Below are positions 11,693 through 22,502 of a stretch of 64,000 nucleotides of DNA, in pieces. Numbering within the stretch: the stretch's first letter is position 1; each line of letters begins with the position of its first letter. The stretch spans positions 33,490,586 to 33,554,585 of the forward strand of contig JBAIZL010000008.1 in the NCBI GenBank assembly GCA_036971475.1, given 5' to 3'. The translations under genes and the position numbers were made by a program. The DNA comes from Prosapia bicincta. Lineage: Eukaryota; Arthropoda; Insecta; Hemiptera; Cercopidae. The notes under the pieces are model-generated. The model was not told where the DNA came from. It did not search any database and was given only the letters and a program-made list of their open reading frames with translations.

Positions 11693-11998
11693 TCAACATT
11701 CTGTTATAATTCTGCTTTAACACAAACACTTATTTCAAAACTACTTCAAAAATCAAATATTTTTTTCAATTGATTTTGAAATTCTTATACTGATGAAAAA
11801 CAAATTCTTTTCTTATCCTCAAAATAAAAAAAAATGTTAAATCTAAACAACAGTATATTAAATTCTAATCTAAAAACCACCCACAGTGCAGAAAACGATA
11901 TTAAATATTAGTAACTGATAAAAAGGTCAATGGTCATTGTAATCAAGTCAGATCTTATTGAAAAAATCTAGTTAGCTAAATAAATCAAATTTTAAAAC
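11693..11998. other. No feature recognised
   Basis: AT-rich sequence between the piggyBac TTAA and the target-site duplication of the PLE-B mini-element. Confidence 0.4.
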
Positions 11999-12060
11999 AT
12001 AAATAACCCTTTTATTTTTAAATAAATAAAACCTCTAAACCACAAGTAACATTTATTTAA

Positions 12061-12103
12061 ACCTTATGTACATTTCGATTGCCCAGCAATCATCTTCAGA
12101 GGT
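12061..12103 (-). ncRNA. Hammerhead ribozyme motif, PLE-B, left arm
   Basis: Minus strand: ACCT; core CTGAAGA plus T; GATTG, loop CTGGG, CAATC; GAA; palindromic stem III ATGTACAT; cleavage base A; AGGT. Identical to the right-arm copy, in inverse orientation. Confidence 0.75.
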
Positions 12104-12148
12104 ATTTAAAAAATACAACTAACTCAGAGTTAGTTGTATTTTTTAAAT

Positions 12149-12191
12149 ACCTCTGAAGATGATTGCTGGGCAATCGAAATGTACATAAGGT
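12149..12191 (+). ncRNA. Hammerhead ribozyme motif, PLE-B, right arm
   Basis: Same elements as the left arm: stem I ACCT with AGGT, core CTGAAGA plus T, stem II GATTG with CAATC, GAA, stem III ATGTACAT, cleavage base A. As the two copies are inverted, either strand of the element would transcribe one ribozyme. Confidence 0.75.
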
Positions 12192-12281
12192 TTAAATAAA
12201 TGTTACTTGTGGTTTAGAGGTTTTATTTATTTAAAAATAAACATTACGCCACAGTTGCTTCATACAGTTATAAATAACCCT

Positions 12282-13411
12282 ATTTAGAAACATGCATTTA
12301 CTTTCAAACATAATGTAAAATGGAAAGCACGGTTACCTTTAAAATTTGCTACATAAGTTTGTTCTGATTTATAGTTTACACTTAGTCAGATTACTTACAA
12401 ATTGGATTGGAAAGAAGGAATACTAAATTATTTTGTGAAAAAGAAGTAATGGGAAAAGAAAGTTGATGTGAAACTGGCTAATATAGATATACTTAAAATT
12501 AACCTATTGAGGGGGAAACAAATGCATATAGTTAAACTATTGCCAATTTCATAAAGGCCTTTTGATATCATTGCTCAAGCATAATATTTCATGGCAAATC
12601 AACAGCCGTTGGTAAAAATCTACATTCTACTTGTAGTTCTATAAAATTCGATACTGTTGAACTTTTTTAAACATGAACTTACTTAATTGCAAACTGAAAA
12701 ATTTAGTTGATTGTATCACATTTATTACATTAGATCCCTAATCTGATATCTAAAAAACTTAAGATACAAACAATATTGTATGAAAAAAAGTGTTTCAGAA
12801 TACAAAGGCATCGAAAGTACTGTCCTAATCTTAAATTTTATCATATGCAAAAATTTTATGCTGAGGAAGATTAAGTTATCAAAATATGCCATTTGAAAAT
12901 TAACTGCAAGAAAACCACAATAGTAAATAAAAATGTATAAATTGTGACCTAATCATCCTGAGAATAAACAAGAGTGATTAGTTTTACAAGAGCTCCAAAG
13001 GTTAAAAGGCAATTTGAAAACTTAAACAAACTCAAATTTCAGTAAAACCAGGTATACCTATGCTTAAAACATACAGAGAGAAAAATATATGAAACTGGCA
13101 GCAGATGTAAAGAAGTGTCAGTAAAATTTTAAATCGAAGTAACACACAATCTGCTAGTGATAAATGCCACTAATGTTAGCTGAACTAAGTGGTGAACAAA
13201 AAAATTACAAAAAAAAGGTTTCTAATGCTGAAAAATTCATCAAACTACCAGTACATTTAGTGTATTTAATGTTAAACTCTCTCAAGATTTATAACCGAAT
13301 ATAAAAAAACCTTGGGTATTTGGGTTATTCAAATTATAGATTGTCTTAAAAACTGTAAAAATATGCTTGAAAATTTATTATATAAAATGACTTGGTTATT
13401 AAAATCAAGAA
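12282..13411. other. No feature recognised
   Basis: AT-rich, unique-looking sequence with no supported exon, repeat or transposon motif. Confidence 0.4.
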
Positions 13412-13525
13412 TAGGGTTGGGACATCAAAAATAAAATATCCATATTATCAATTAAATTACCAGAGAATATCGATATCTAGATATTATCGTTGAAACCAAT
13501 CGATATATCGATACTAAATAATTTA
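13412..13525 (+). mobile_element. hAT-like transposon end, solo
   Basis: TAGGGTTGGGAC starts a terminal segment with ATATCGAT-type subterminal motifs (13465-13517). The same arrangement is at 60785 and, inverted, at 62150-62181, where it brackets a hAT transposase remnant. No second end is seen here. Confidence 0.55.
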
Positions 13526-14049
13526 AAAATTCCCATTTATTATAAAAAGAAACGTAATGTTAGTAAAGAATTTGAAATCAGTAACCAAGTGAAAAAAAAT
13601 TATTTTTTAATTGAAAATTTATTTAAAAACTAAAAATTATGTTTGCAAATGTACATAACTGTGAATTTACATCTGCTGGTAAACTAGTTACAGGAAAACA
13701 TGTCTACATTGGCTACTGATGATTCCAAATGAATCAACCAGTAAGAATATGGTACGCTAAATTATCATAACTAGTGTATGCCTTTACTATTTTCATGTAA
13801 TTAACAAACGTTCTTTTTTAAATATATTTATGGATTTTCAAAAAAACTTTTCTACGGAATTTGATGATTAAGTAAACACACGGACCAAGATCACCTAGTG
13901 GAAAAATGTTTTATCTTAGTAAGTTGTTTTATTTAATTAAATTATGAGATTAAGATGTTGTTAACTAATTTAATAATAATTTTAAGATTTTACCGATTGT
14001 CATGGACAATAAAATGCACGAGAAAATAATACTGTGCCATGCAAAATTT
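13526..14049. other. No feature recognised
   Basis: AT-rich sequence without a supported feature. Confidence 0.35.
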
Positions 14050-14657
14050 ACCTATGTATAATAGTACATAGGCCTTACCACGGATGATCTGAGCATCAGA
14101 ATGAATGGCCACAGACATGACGTTGGGACCATGAATATAGACAGGGAAACTGATCAGGTCAACACGATGCTAGTCACATCATCAAATCTTTCAATGATTG
14201 TTATACAACCAAAATAATTAAGGTCCTCCCTCCTGATTGCAACCCTTAAGAATTGAGAAGATGGGAGTTGTCATACCAGTGGTACACCAAATCTAGAGAA
14301 CCTCCTAATCTCGACATCAGATAACTGCTTTTACCTTCCCCCAAACTTCTACAATTTTTAACAACTTCATTTACCCTCCTTCTGACAGACTATTAATATT
14401 TGGTTTCAATTATTCAATATTTATACAAATAACATGTAGTACTATATCATAAACTATAAATCTATGTATCTGTGACAGTTGGATATTTAATCTTTCATAC
14501 ACATCTGTGGTTAACTTCAGTCTTTTCTTTTTCTTTTTTGATTGATAAAGATCATTGTATGATCAAAATAATTCAATAGTGTGATATGTTTTTATATATG
14601 TACATTTATTTATTTCCAAGAGGTCCTAAATACGCTTTAAGCTCTACTAGAACTAAC

Positions 14658-14660
<3 letters not shown>
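14050..14660 (+). mobile_element. PLE-F, 3' end copy, decayed
   Basis: The plus strand repeats the minus-strand sequence of 2470-3150. It starts within GIY-YIG codons (near TACATAGGCC), passes the ATGAATGGCC block (MNGHR region) and the TGGGAGTTGTCATACCAG block, and then enters the terminal repeat. At the hammerhead position (about 14533-14575) the core has become TTGATAA and stem II is damaged. It ends at CTCTACTAGAACTAACC directly against a (TA)n run. Small deletions break the frame. Confidence 0.75.

Positions 14661-14706
<46 letters not shown>
14661..14706. repeat. (TA)n microsatellite at the PLE-F end
   Basis: About 23 TA units immediately after the PLE-F 3' terminus, followed by a short TG-rich run. 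Confidence 0.9.
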
Positions 14707-14709
<3 letters not shown>

Positions 14710-15083
14710 TGTGTGTGTGTCTGTGTGTGTTGCTTATTCGAAGACACAAATTTGTTATTGATCAACAATTTGTGTTCTGGTTTGAAAAAAATTGTGCATA
14801 TAAAAAAAATTTAATCATTTTGTAGCAAAACAAATTTATTGAACAATGGATATATGTTTGTAATATATGCACAAGGCATTTCATACTCTCTAACAACTGT
14901 TTTCCTATGTAAAAATAAAAACTGCAATTATAAAAGTACACAAAGAGCACTTTAATTTTTCAGGCACAAAATTCAAACCGCTTTGGTATTATAATTACAG
15001 TTAAGAAAATTGATTCCACAATAGATCAATAAGTAAAATTGCTGTCTTTAACTAATGAAAAAATAGTAATTAGGGCTTGAGAA
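14707..15083. other. No feature recognised
   Basis: A short GT-rich run followed by AT-rich sequence. Confidence 0.35.
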
Positions 15084-15198
15084 TATGGCTAAAAGAATAC
15101 AATATGATTTTCTTCGATATTTTTGGTTTCTGATGGTTTTAGGATCAATTCGTGACCCATCTGAAACCCTTCTGCGACCCACTGGTTGGGAACCACTG
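15084..15198 (-). mobile_element. hAT-type non-autonomous transposon end
   Basis: On the minus strand the segment begins CAGTGGTTCCCAACC (15198-15184) and continues with the G-rich GTGGGTCGCAGAAGGG type sequence, a typical start of Charlie-like and other hAT elements. No matching other end or transposase is visible. An open frame across it on either strand is not a gene. Confidence 0.6.
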
Positions 15199-15739
15199 GT
15201 AAAAATTATATTAATTTTTATTTTAAAAAAGTGTAAACTTAGAAAGCTACAAATATCTGATCTCAAATCTTTTCCCTATTTAACACTTATCACTAATATT
15301 ATCATGAAAGAAACTTGCTGGAACTGCTTATTAAGCACACGGATTATAGTTTGTTAGGTATGCGCTTATAAGTATTATTAAAGTATCAGTAGCTTTCAAG
15401 AAAAGTAATTATTTACCTTTTTTAAACTTCCTAAAAGACTTAGACTATCCTCAAAGAAGAAATTCACCACCTAGATAAAAGATGTCTGAAGGAAGTGACA
15501 TCAAGCTAGAGAGACTCAAAATGATATAAACAAAATGAGACACTTTTAAACATAAACAACGGTTGAGAGATGAAATCAGAGAATGATCTGATTAGAGGAC
15601 AGATTATTCACCATGAAAAGTCACCAGAGATCTCAAAACACTAATTGTTCAGATTTAACAGCATATGAAGGTTATAAAAGACCAAACATAAAGTAATGTT
15701 ACGAACTTTGCAATTGACTATAATACTATACTCGTAATA
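15199..15739. other. No feature recognised
   Basis: AT-rich sequence before the PLE-C copy. Confidence 0.35.
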
Positions 15740-16770
15740 CTATACTAGTACTTGTTACAATACTATACTGAGGAAACATAAGACAATGCCAACAACTCCA
15801 AACACATATAAACAAAATACACAAAAATATCCAGTTCACTGCAGAATTTGAAAACAACAAAACATTGAATTTCTTAGACATCACCATAACAAAAAATCAA
15901 AACAAACATGAATTCAACATTTACCGCAATCCAACCATGACAGACACATGATACATAACACATCGAACCACCCAATACAACATAAACACGCAGCATTCAA
16001 ACATTTACTACACAGACTAAATAAAATACCTATGTCCACAACTAACTACACAGAGGAACTAAACACAATCAAATATTTAGCTCACAAAAATGGATATGAC
16101 AATTATTTAATAACAAGCTACACAGAAAAATACTCAACAAGAACAGTTACAACAACACAAACAACAAAAACATGAACACAAACAAATTCTTCACCCTCAC
16201 ATACATAAACAAACTAACAAATAAAATAGCACACCAAGTAGAAAAAGCAAGATACAATGTAGCTTATAGAACAACAAATAAAAGCCAAACGGCTATCAGA
16301 CACAGCATTAATAACAATACCAACACATACAATAACCCAGGAGTATAAAAACTAAAATGCAACAACTGCAATAAGTTCTATATTGGACAAACAGGCAGAT
16401 CTTTCGCCGAAAGATATAAAGAACACAAAAGCGCACTGCACACTAATATTGAATCCACCTTCACAAATCACCTCATGGACACTAAGCCCTCATGCAAAAG
16501 TATGGAAAATAACATGAGTATCCTCCACACATGCAACAAAGGCCATAAATTAAACACACTAGAACAGTATGAAATATATAGACATAGCAACACACGTAAA
16601 AATGACATCCTAAATGAACAAACGCGGTACAGATCACACATACTCTTCGATCACATCACTTCTAACTTTCAAAAATGGTACTGAGGAAGCACAAATGCAG
16701 CATTCCTAGCAGCAAAAAAATAAGGCAGAAGAAGTCGTAAGATGAAAACGTTTCCTCCAAGTGTAAGTTA
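15740..16770 (+). pseudogene. PLE-C-like element, RT thumb to GIY-YIG, frameshifted
   Basis: The 5' part reads FTAEFENNKTLNFLDITITK, which is the FLDLTI block after RT motif C. It then degenerates through several frames (for example LAHKNGYDN, which matches the linker). At 16346-16683 the frame is open again with LKCNNCNKFYIGQTGRSFAE, RYKEHKSAL and LEQYEIYRH, the GIY-YIG nuclease and its C-terminal tail. An in-frame TAA sits just before LKCNNC. The 3' flank has a CTGAGGA and GAAAACGTT pair resembling a hammerhead, but with a long unstructured insert where stem II should be. Confidence 0.75.
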
Positions 16771-17034
16771 ACAATTTAACAACCTTTAGTTAACAAAAGG
16801 TCTAGTCGCAAGTAATAGCAAAAGTGTAATAAGTTCATAATCACAACCATTCTAATTGAAAGTAGATGTATGATTATTTCAAGTAAATAAGTTACATTTA
16901 TTGAATATAGTAATTATATTTTAATAGCAATATTGCACTGAACCTAGAATTTAGTTATGTGCCTGTATGTACAGTTCCTTAACACTGTACTGTATATACA
17001 TATGTACATTAATTAATTTTGGTAATAAAATATA
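16771..17034. other. No feature recognised
   Basis: AT-rich spacer between two PLE-C pieces. Confidence 0.3.
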
Positions 17035-17295
17035 TTATGTTGGTTTGCACACAAAAACACAAAGTACAGACATATTAAACGAACAAACACAATACAAATC
17101 ACTCATTCTCTTTGATACTATCGAAAACCTGCCTTTAAAACCGTCACCGCTTGACCCGACATCTCCAAGCAGAAGACTCTGATGAAGATCGCGACATAGC
17201 GATCGAAAACGTTCTGTCTCAGTAAGTTTTAACAAATTTACAAAATTTAAAGTTCAGATAGTCATTAACTATTGTTTAAGTGATTAATTTAAATT
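17035..17295 (+). mobile_element. PLE-C, C-terminal codons and terminal repeat
   Basis: The frame STDILNEQTQYKSLILFDTI and the tail through LDPTSPSRRL match the C-terminus of the 63.5-kb PLE-C copy. A stop is followed by the hammerhead and the terminal block TTTACAAAATTTAAAGTTC to TAAGTGATTAAT, which recurs at 44.0, 50.4 and 63.4 kb. The 5' part is truncated. Confidence 0.75.
17174..17219 (+). ncRNA. Hammerhead ribozyme motif, PLE-C
   Basis: AGACT; core CTGATGA plus A; GATCGC, loop GACATA, GCGATC; GAA; palindromic stem III AACGTT; cleavage base C; TGTCT. Stem I has a T-T mismatch next to the core and then AGAC with GTCT. It lies only a few bases after the PLE-C stop codon. Confidence 0.75.
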
Positions 17296-19139
17296 AAGTA
17301 ATTGTGGGGTACATTCTATGTAAGAAATAGATCATATTAGAATTAATTTAAACTAACATATTTACTTTAAATTGCACCTGGGTGGAAATTATTCAAGTTC
17401 CTAACTGCTCAGAAATTTTTTACAATCACGTTTTTTTTACTTTGGTTTGGGTTGCAACATCGGTCCTGAAGCAGGAATATCCATCGAACAAAATTATTGT
17501 TGCTACATAAAATTTTCTTTGTAAGTTTTCTGCACTAACATTTTTCTATCTTCGTTACAATTTTTTCCTACCTCAAAATGTTATTAGTCATTTCTTTTAT
17601 ATTTCTAGAAGTTGATTTTGAAAATTTTGTTTACTAGCTGCTTTATCAATTACGAGTACTTCTTTTTTTCAATTTTAATTGAATTAATTTCTTCCATTTA
17701 TAAACCATTACTCACTTTTTTCTCACAGTTATTATGTACAGAACATCAACTAGTTATGTAATGGTTTCTTGCTAAAGGCATAATTAAATCAAAAGTACTG
17801 TACACCTAACTTTAAAGTGTACTGTACTTCTTGGAAAACCAATCCATTTAACATATCTTTAGCTTTTATGCTTAGTTAAGTCGGTAATTCCAAAAGGAAC
17901 GGTAGGCCACACATTTCTAAGAAATTTGGGGGGCATATAGACAGGTTAAAAATGTAGTACATGGGTTCAAAATTATAACCAGGTATCAAGATTTACAGGT
18001 GGCCAAGTTACTCAGCATTGGTCATGTAAAAATTAACAAGAATTTGCGGTTTCCATTCAAATAGGGTCTAGGCAGAAGGTAAAGTAACACATGCGGACAA
18101 CGCCACAATATCGTGTTGATTAAAATAGTATATAGTTTTTAAAACCGACTGTGATTATAATCTGTATTGTTATAGACTAAGCCCAACCAATTCGTTCTTC
18201 AATAAAATGATTGATTTAATGACAGCAGATAAACTAAGTGAAACATATATTAATTAGAAATCTCTTGTTTTGTAACTACCCTACATCTTGGCTAATATGA
18301 TAATAAATAGGCCAACAGTAATTAGACTATCTTCCTTTTTTCAGTACATTACATTTAATTAAAATGTATTTTCATGACTCATTTCTGTTTAATTAATAGA
18401 CCCCTTTTGTATCGCTCACTTACATAATTACTCTTACAGCAAACACAGCCAGGAAACAAATTATGGACATGCATTAAAAACAAGACATGCAACTTGCTAT
18501 ACTATGTCAACAAACAAAATCAGTTAATTGGGAATTTAAGTTGTTTTATATTTAATTTTTTTTCAACATTCTGTAAATGTTTAATTCTGATTTCAGTGTA
18601 GGCTTATTACTTTTCATTTCTAGTAATTCTTAAACTTTGTTTACTTGTGAATTTACAAAATTATTAATTATCTGACTCAAATAAACAAACTGTGATTACT
18701 ATGGAAGGATGAAATATTATTCAAATAAAACTTATATTGTACTCTAGGTTATATTTATTTAAGATAAAGTACAAAATCATGTTTAAATATAAAAGTTTTA
18801 CACTTTCATATTTCAAAGGTTGAATGGAAAGTTTGTCTTCATCTTTGCATTTAACTAAATACATTAAGATTATAAGACAAAAAACAAAACTGTTTCATAC
18901 AATAATACAGGTGAAAATTTAATCCATGATTATTTAAAAGATCTAAATGGAAGTAAATAACTGTGTGGAATAATTCTAAGTAGAAAAACCATATGCTGAC
19001 CAGTACAAATATTCCATTATTTTACTGTGCGCAAACATGCTTTCAAAAAGTATTTTGAAAGATAGTGTAAACACACTATTTAAACATCTCAGTTAAATAA
19101 ATCATAAAACTATGTGTAATTCATATTATAAAAAAGTAC
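17296..19139. other. No feature recognised
   Basis: About 1.8 kb of AT-rich unique-looking DNA. The GC rises slightly near 17900-18130, but I found no exon or known repeat. Confidence 0.4.
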
Positions 19140-19194
19140 TAAACACTTTTAAATGTTTATAAACTTGCCTATGGTAGCACTTATTTATGTTTGT

Positions 19195-19236
19195 TGAGGA
19201 CGGCCGTTTCGGGAGATGTGTCCCATTGTCAACTCA
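19195..19236 (-). ncRNA. Variant hammerhead motif, PLE-A (U3-A8 core)
   Basis: Minus strand: TGAG; core TTGACAA plus T; GGGA, loop CACATC, TCCC; GAA; perfect 8-nt palindrome ACGGCCGT; cleavage base C; CTCA. One of the cleanest PLE-A copies. Confidence 0.55.
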
Positions 19237-19256
19237 GACCGTAACTGATCTCAAGG

Positions 19257-20048
19257 TTAACGTAAGTTAGGGTGGGGTGGGATATTATGGTGGTGTGGGT
19301 GTATTTTGTGAGTATTAGGAGTTATGATGGCAAAAAAGGCATGCGAGTTGTAATGTAATTGTGTATTGAGTATGTGTGTAGGGTGTAGTTTGAAGTGTCT
19401 GTATATTTCGTATTGTTCGGTTGTGTAGCGTTGGTTATTTCTGTGTTGTTTATGAAGAATTTGTAGGTTAGATGTTACGTCTATGTAGTCATGTTTTATG
19501 GAGTTGAGATGATCGGCGAAGTTTGATTGGTAGTTATTGTTTTTTAGTGCTTTTATAAGTTCTTGGTAACGTGTGTAGAAGGACCTTACTGTCTGGCCTA
19601 TGTAAAAACTGGGGCATGAACTGCAAGTTAGTTTGTAAACTCCAGTGGTGTTGTAAATGTCGTTGATTTTGCTGTTGGGTTTAAATTGTTTGTTGAGAGT
19701 GTTGTGTGTGGAGTAAGCTATTTTGTAGTTGTATTTTTGTAAAGTGTTGGTTAGATTGTGGGTTTTGGATGATCTGTAAGGTATTGATAAGTATTTTATG
19801 TTGTGTGTGGAGTAAGCTATTTTGTAGTTGTATTTTCGTAGTGTGTTGGTTAGATTGTGGGTTTTGAATGATCTATATGATATTGATAAGTATTTTATGG
19901 GATTGTCCTGTTGTGTGTATATATTTGGGTTATTAGGTTTATTTTTTAGGCGGTTGTATAATTTGTCAATCATGGTTGGGTTGCATCCGTTAGTTTGTGC
20001 TAAATGTTTTATGGTGTTTAACTCCTGGTAGTGTTCTTCTTTGTGTTT
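19257..20048 (-). pseudogene. PLE-A GIY-YIG endonuclease, with internal 99-bp duplication
   Basis: The frame is open from EEHYQELNTIKHLAQTNG (upstream of the first Met at 19973) to a stop at 19257. The linker IDKLYNRLKNK is followed by a 33-residue block starting IKYLSISYRS and ending KIAYSTHN, which is then repeated with a few substitutions (IKYLSIPYRS...). The nuclease core is GVYKLTCSSCPSFYIGQT, SFYTRYQELIKAL and LNSIKHDYID, and the C-terminal helix block is YTTEQYEIYRHFKL. The PLE-A copy at 37.5 kb has the block once, so the duplication is specific to this copy. The nuclease part is intact, but the RT is missing. Confidence 0.8.
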
Positions 20049-20100
20049 GTTCTTAAAAGTGTTTAGTGATAACTAGTAACTCACGTGAAGACGGAATCAA

Positions 20101-21189
20101 CAAATAATAAAAAAGTAATGTATTCTAAACCTTCTTTATCCTAAGAGCTGATGGACCAATCCAAAGCTGAAAACTCAAAATTAGGTTGCCAAGTATGGAA
20201 ATGAAACTAAATCTGACAGAATTGGTTTACATCTTCTTTTTTAATTAATCACTTTTTTAATTCCTTTTTTAAAAAAAATCTAAAATTAATGGAGTATTAT
20301 TTAACATCAAACATGCAAAATAATTTAAATTTCACAACATATTTTCCCAACTATTCTAGTGTTTACCTGTCACTGATAAGGACAATTGGCTATGAAACAT
20401 TTAATGCCATTGGTCATTATTTAAAAATATATTGGAAGATTTGAGTTATTTTGCATGTTTGCTGCTGGGTTAAAAGTAAATTGGAGAGTATTACTTAATT
20501 GCAAGAGCTCTCCATATACATCTGCCTATTGAAATATTTAAAACATTATAGCTAGCGCCATCATATTACTAACACACTCTGTATCTAGGCCTTTATATTA
20601 ACAATTTCTCTCATGGTCTTCCTATAACACTCTTGCCGTTTTCAATTTTGGATACACTACATAAATCCAGTTCATTAAAAAGAGTAAAATAATTTATATT
20701 CACTACTTAGTTTTCATTAAATACTATTTTTCAACACTGGTAATTAGTGTACTCCCTTTAACCCTATGGTTGCCTACTATTTTGTTATTTAATTTCAAGT
20801 CTTTTTCTGACTTCAGAACACTGTTGCTTCAGCACACTCATCTGTCAACAGATAGGCAAGTTCGCGCGATCTATTGTTCAATAACTGCTTGTAACAACAT
20901 CATGACTGTCCTTGGTATCCCAAATAATACATTACCTGTATTTTGCATTTTTTCAAAATGTGTTTCATGATTTATAACACTGTCAAAGGCAAAAATGTTT
21001 ATTTTATAAGTATATTTTGGTAAGATTAAAGTCTAATATTTATTATTATTATTTTTATATTTGATTCCACCTTCGCTTGAGCTACTAGTTTTACACTAAA
21101 AGCACTTGAACATATATTAGTATGTTACACTTGGCTGTATTAGCACTTGTTTATTTTTATGAATTAATTTTGGTTTAGTAAAATGTCTA
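20101..21189. other. No feature recognised
   Basis: AT-rich sequence. An open frame at 20770-20970 (+) has no recognisable family. Confidence 0.4.
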
Positions 21190-22130
21190 GATTTTAAGTT
21201 TTTACTTTTTAGGTTATTGAGGACGGCTGTTTTGGTAGATGTATTTCTTTGTAAATTTGAACCATTACTGGCCTCTTGGTAGTTTTAGGTTAGGGTAGGG
21301 TGGGGTAGGATAGAGATATTGTGTATATTTTTAAAGAGTATAATGGGGTTATAATATCAAAGATTGTATGTCACTTATGATGTAATTGGGTGTTGAGTAT
21401 GTGTCTTGGGTGTAGTTTGTAAATTTCTACAAACTAGTTGTGTTTAAGTTGGTTATTTTTATTTTGTTTCTGTAGAATTTGTAGTTTTGCTGTTATGTTT
21501 GTATAGTTGTGGTTTATGGATGTGAGATGTTCATCAAAGTTTGATTCGGTGTTATATTTGTGAATGATTTTATGTGTTCTTGGTAATGTGTGTGACCTTC
21601 CTGTTTGGCCTATACAGAAACCGGGGCAAGAACTGCAAATGAATTTGTAAACAACAGCAGAGTTGCAAATGTATTTGTAAACAACAGCAGAGTTGTAAAT
21701 GTATTTGTAAACAACAGCAGAGTTGTAAATGTATTTGTAAACAACAGCAGAGTTGCAAATGTCTTTGTAAACAACAGCAGAGTTGTAAATGTATTTGTAA
21801 ACAACAGCAGAGTTGCAAATGTATTTGTAAACAACAGCAGAGTTGCAAATGTCTTTGTAAACAACAGCAGAGTTGTAAATGTATTTGTTTATAATACTGG
21901 GTTGAAATTATAACCCCATAATACTCTTTAAAAAATATACCTAATATCCTTATCTTACCCCACCCTTACCCTAACCTAAAACAACCAAGAGGTCATTAAA
22001 CGTCTGCGTTGACAAAAGGGACATCTCCTAAGACAGCTCTCTATAATAACTAAAAAAGTAAGTCCTACTCTAGGCAAGTATAACATACTCATACATGTTC
22101 AAGTGTTTTTAGTATAATTTTTTAGTTTAA
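21190..22130. mobile_element. PLE-A-related element (A2), inverted ends around a coding-derived tandem repeat
   Basis: The left side (21190-21640, minus sense) shows a diverged PLE-A terminal repeat and C-terminal coding with CPGFCIGQTGR. The right side (about 21895-22130, plus sense) is the terminal repeat again in inverse orientation, with ACTCTAGGCAAGT near 22071. The middle is a 30-bp repeat. Hammerhead-like motifs at both ends are degraded. Confidence 0.7.
21631..21890 (-). repeat. 30-bp tandem repeat, about 8.6 copies, from GIY-YIG codons
   Basis: The unit reads, on the minus strand, as ten codons NSAVVYKYIC, differing by single bases between copies. It leads directly into SSCPGFCIGQTG, so the repeat is an amplification of the VYK..C codons that begin the nuclease fold. 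The frame stays open because 30 is a multiple of 3. Confidence 0.9.
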
Positions 22131-22500
22131 ATTTTCATAAATCACACAACACAAACCAGTTTATTATTGACACAGAATATAATACAATCATTATTTTTAA
22201 TTGTAAAAAGAAGAAAACAATATTAGTTTTGACAACATTAACGAAAAATCATGTTGAACTGTTGAAAATACCGCTTCCACTAGATGTGACAAATTATAGA
22301 TTATGAAAAATTATCAAATACAGTATTTTACTCCAAAATTATTTTTAAAACCATATGAATATTTGTTTTCTTGTAGCCTATTTATTGTTCTTTATGGTCT
22401 TCAATTGAATAACGAAATGAATTTGAACTCAAATTATTAAATTTGAAACACAATTTTTTGTTGTTTCCTAAAACCTATATAATTTAATATAAATTAAATA
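22131..22500. other. No feature recognised
   Basis: AT-rich spacer. Confidence 0.35.
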
Positions 22501-22502
22501 TA

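Larger units (their letters stand above)
11999..12281. mobile_element. PLE-B mini-element, 259 bp, fold-back, with 12-bp target duplications
   Basis: The 12-bp sequence ATAAATAACCCT occurs at 11999-12010 and again at 12270-12281. Between them a near-perfect palindrome (arms about 12011-12124 and 12127-12242, centre CTCAGAG) is followed by a 27-bp tail, ACATTACGCCACAGTTGCTT and onward. Each arm carries a canonical hammerhead. There is no coding sequence. The same tail and arm ends occur in the smaller copy at 51274-51408, so the tail belongs to the element. Confidence 0.8.
19140..20100 (-). mobile_element. PLE-A copy, nuclease part with terminal repeats
   Basis: The minus-strand GIY-YIG coding part is followed by the PLE-A terminal repeat (19256-19140) with a hammerhead-like motif. 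At the other side (20045-20100, plus sense) lies the block TTTAGTGATAACTAGTAACT to GGAATCAACAAATA, which is the outer end of the same repeat in inverse orientation. The RT part is absent. The element therefore has inverted ends, as do other PLE-A copies in the window. Confidence 0.8.

Noticed and set aside
15085..15357. 90-codon open frame (+)
   Set aside because: Overlaps a hAT transposon end; composition and motif explain it without a gene.
16680..16765. CTGAGGA...GAAAACGTT as a PLE-C hammerhead
   Set aside because: The distance between the core halves is too long and no clear stem II forms; stem I does not pair.
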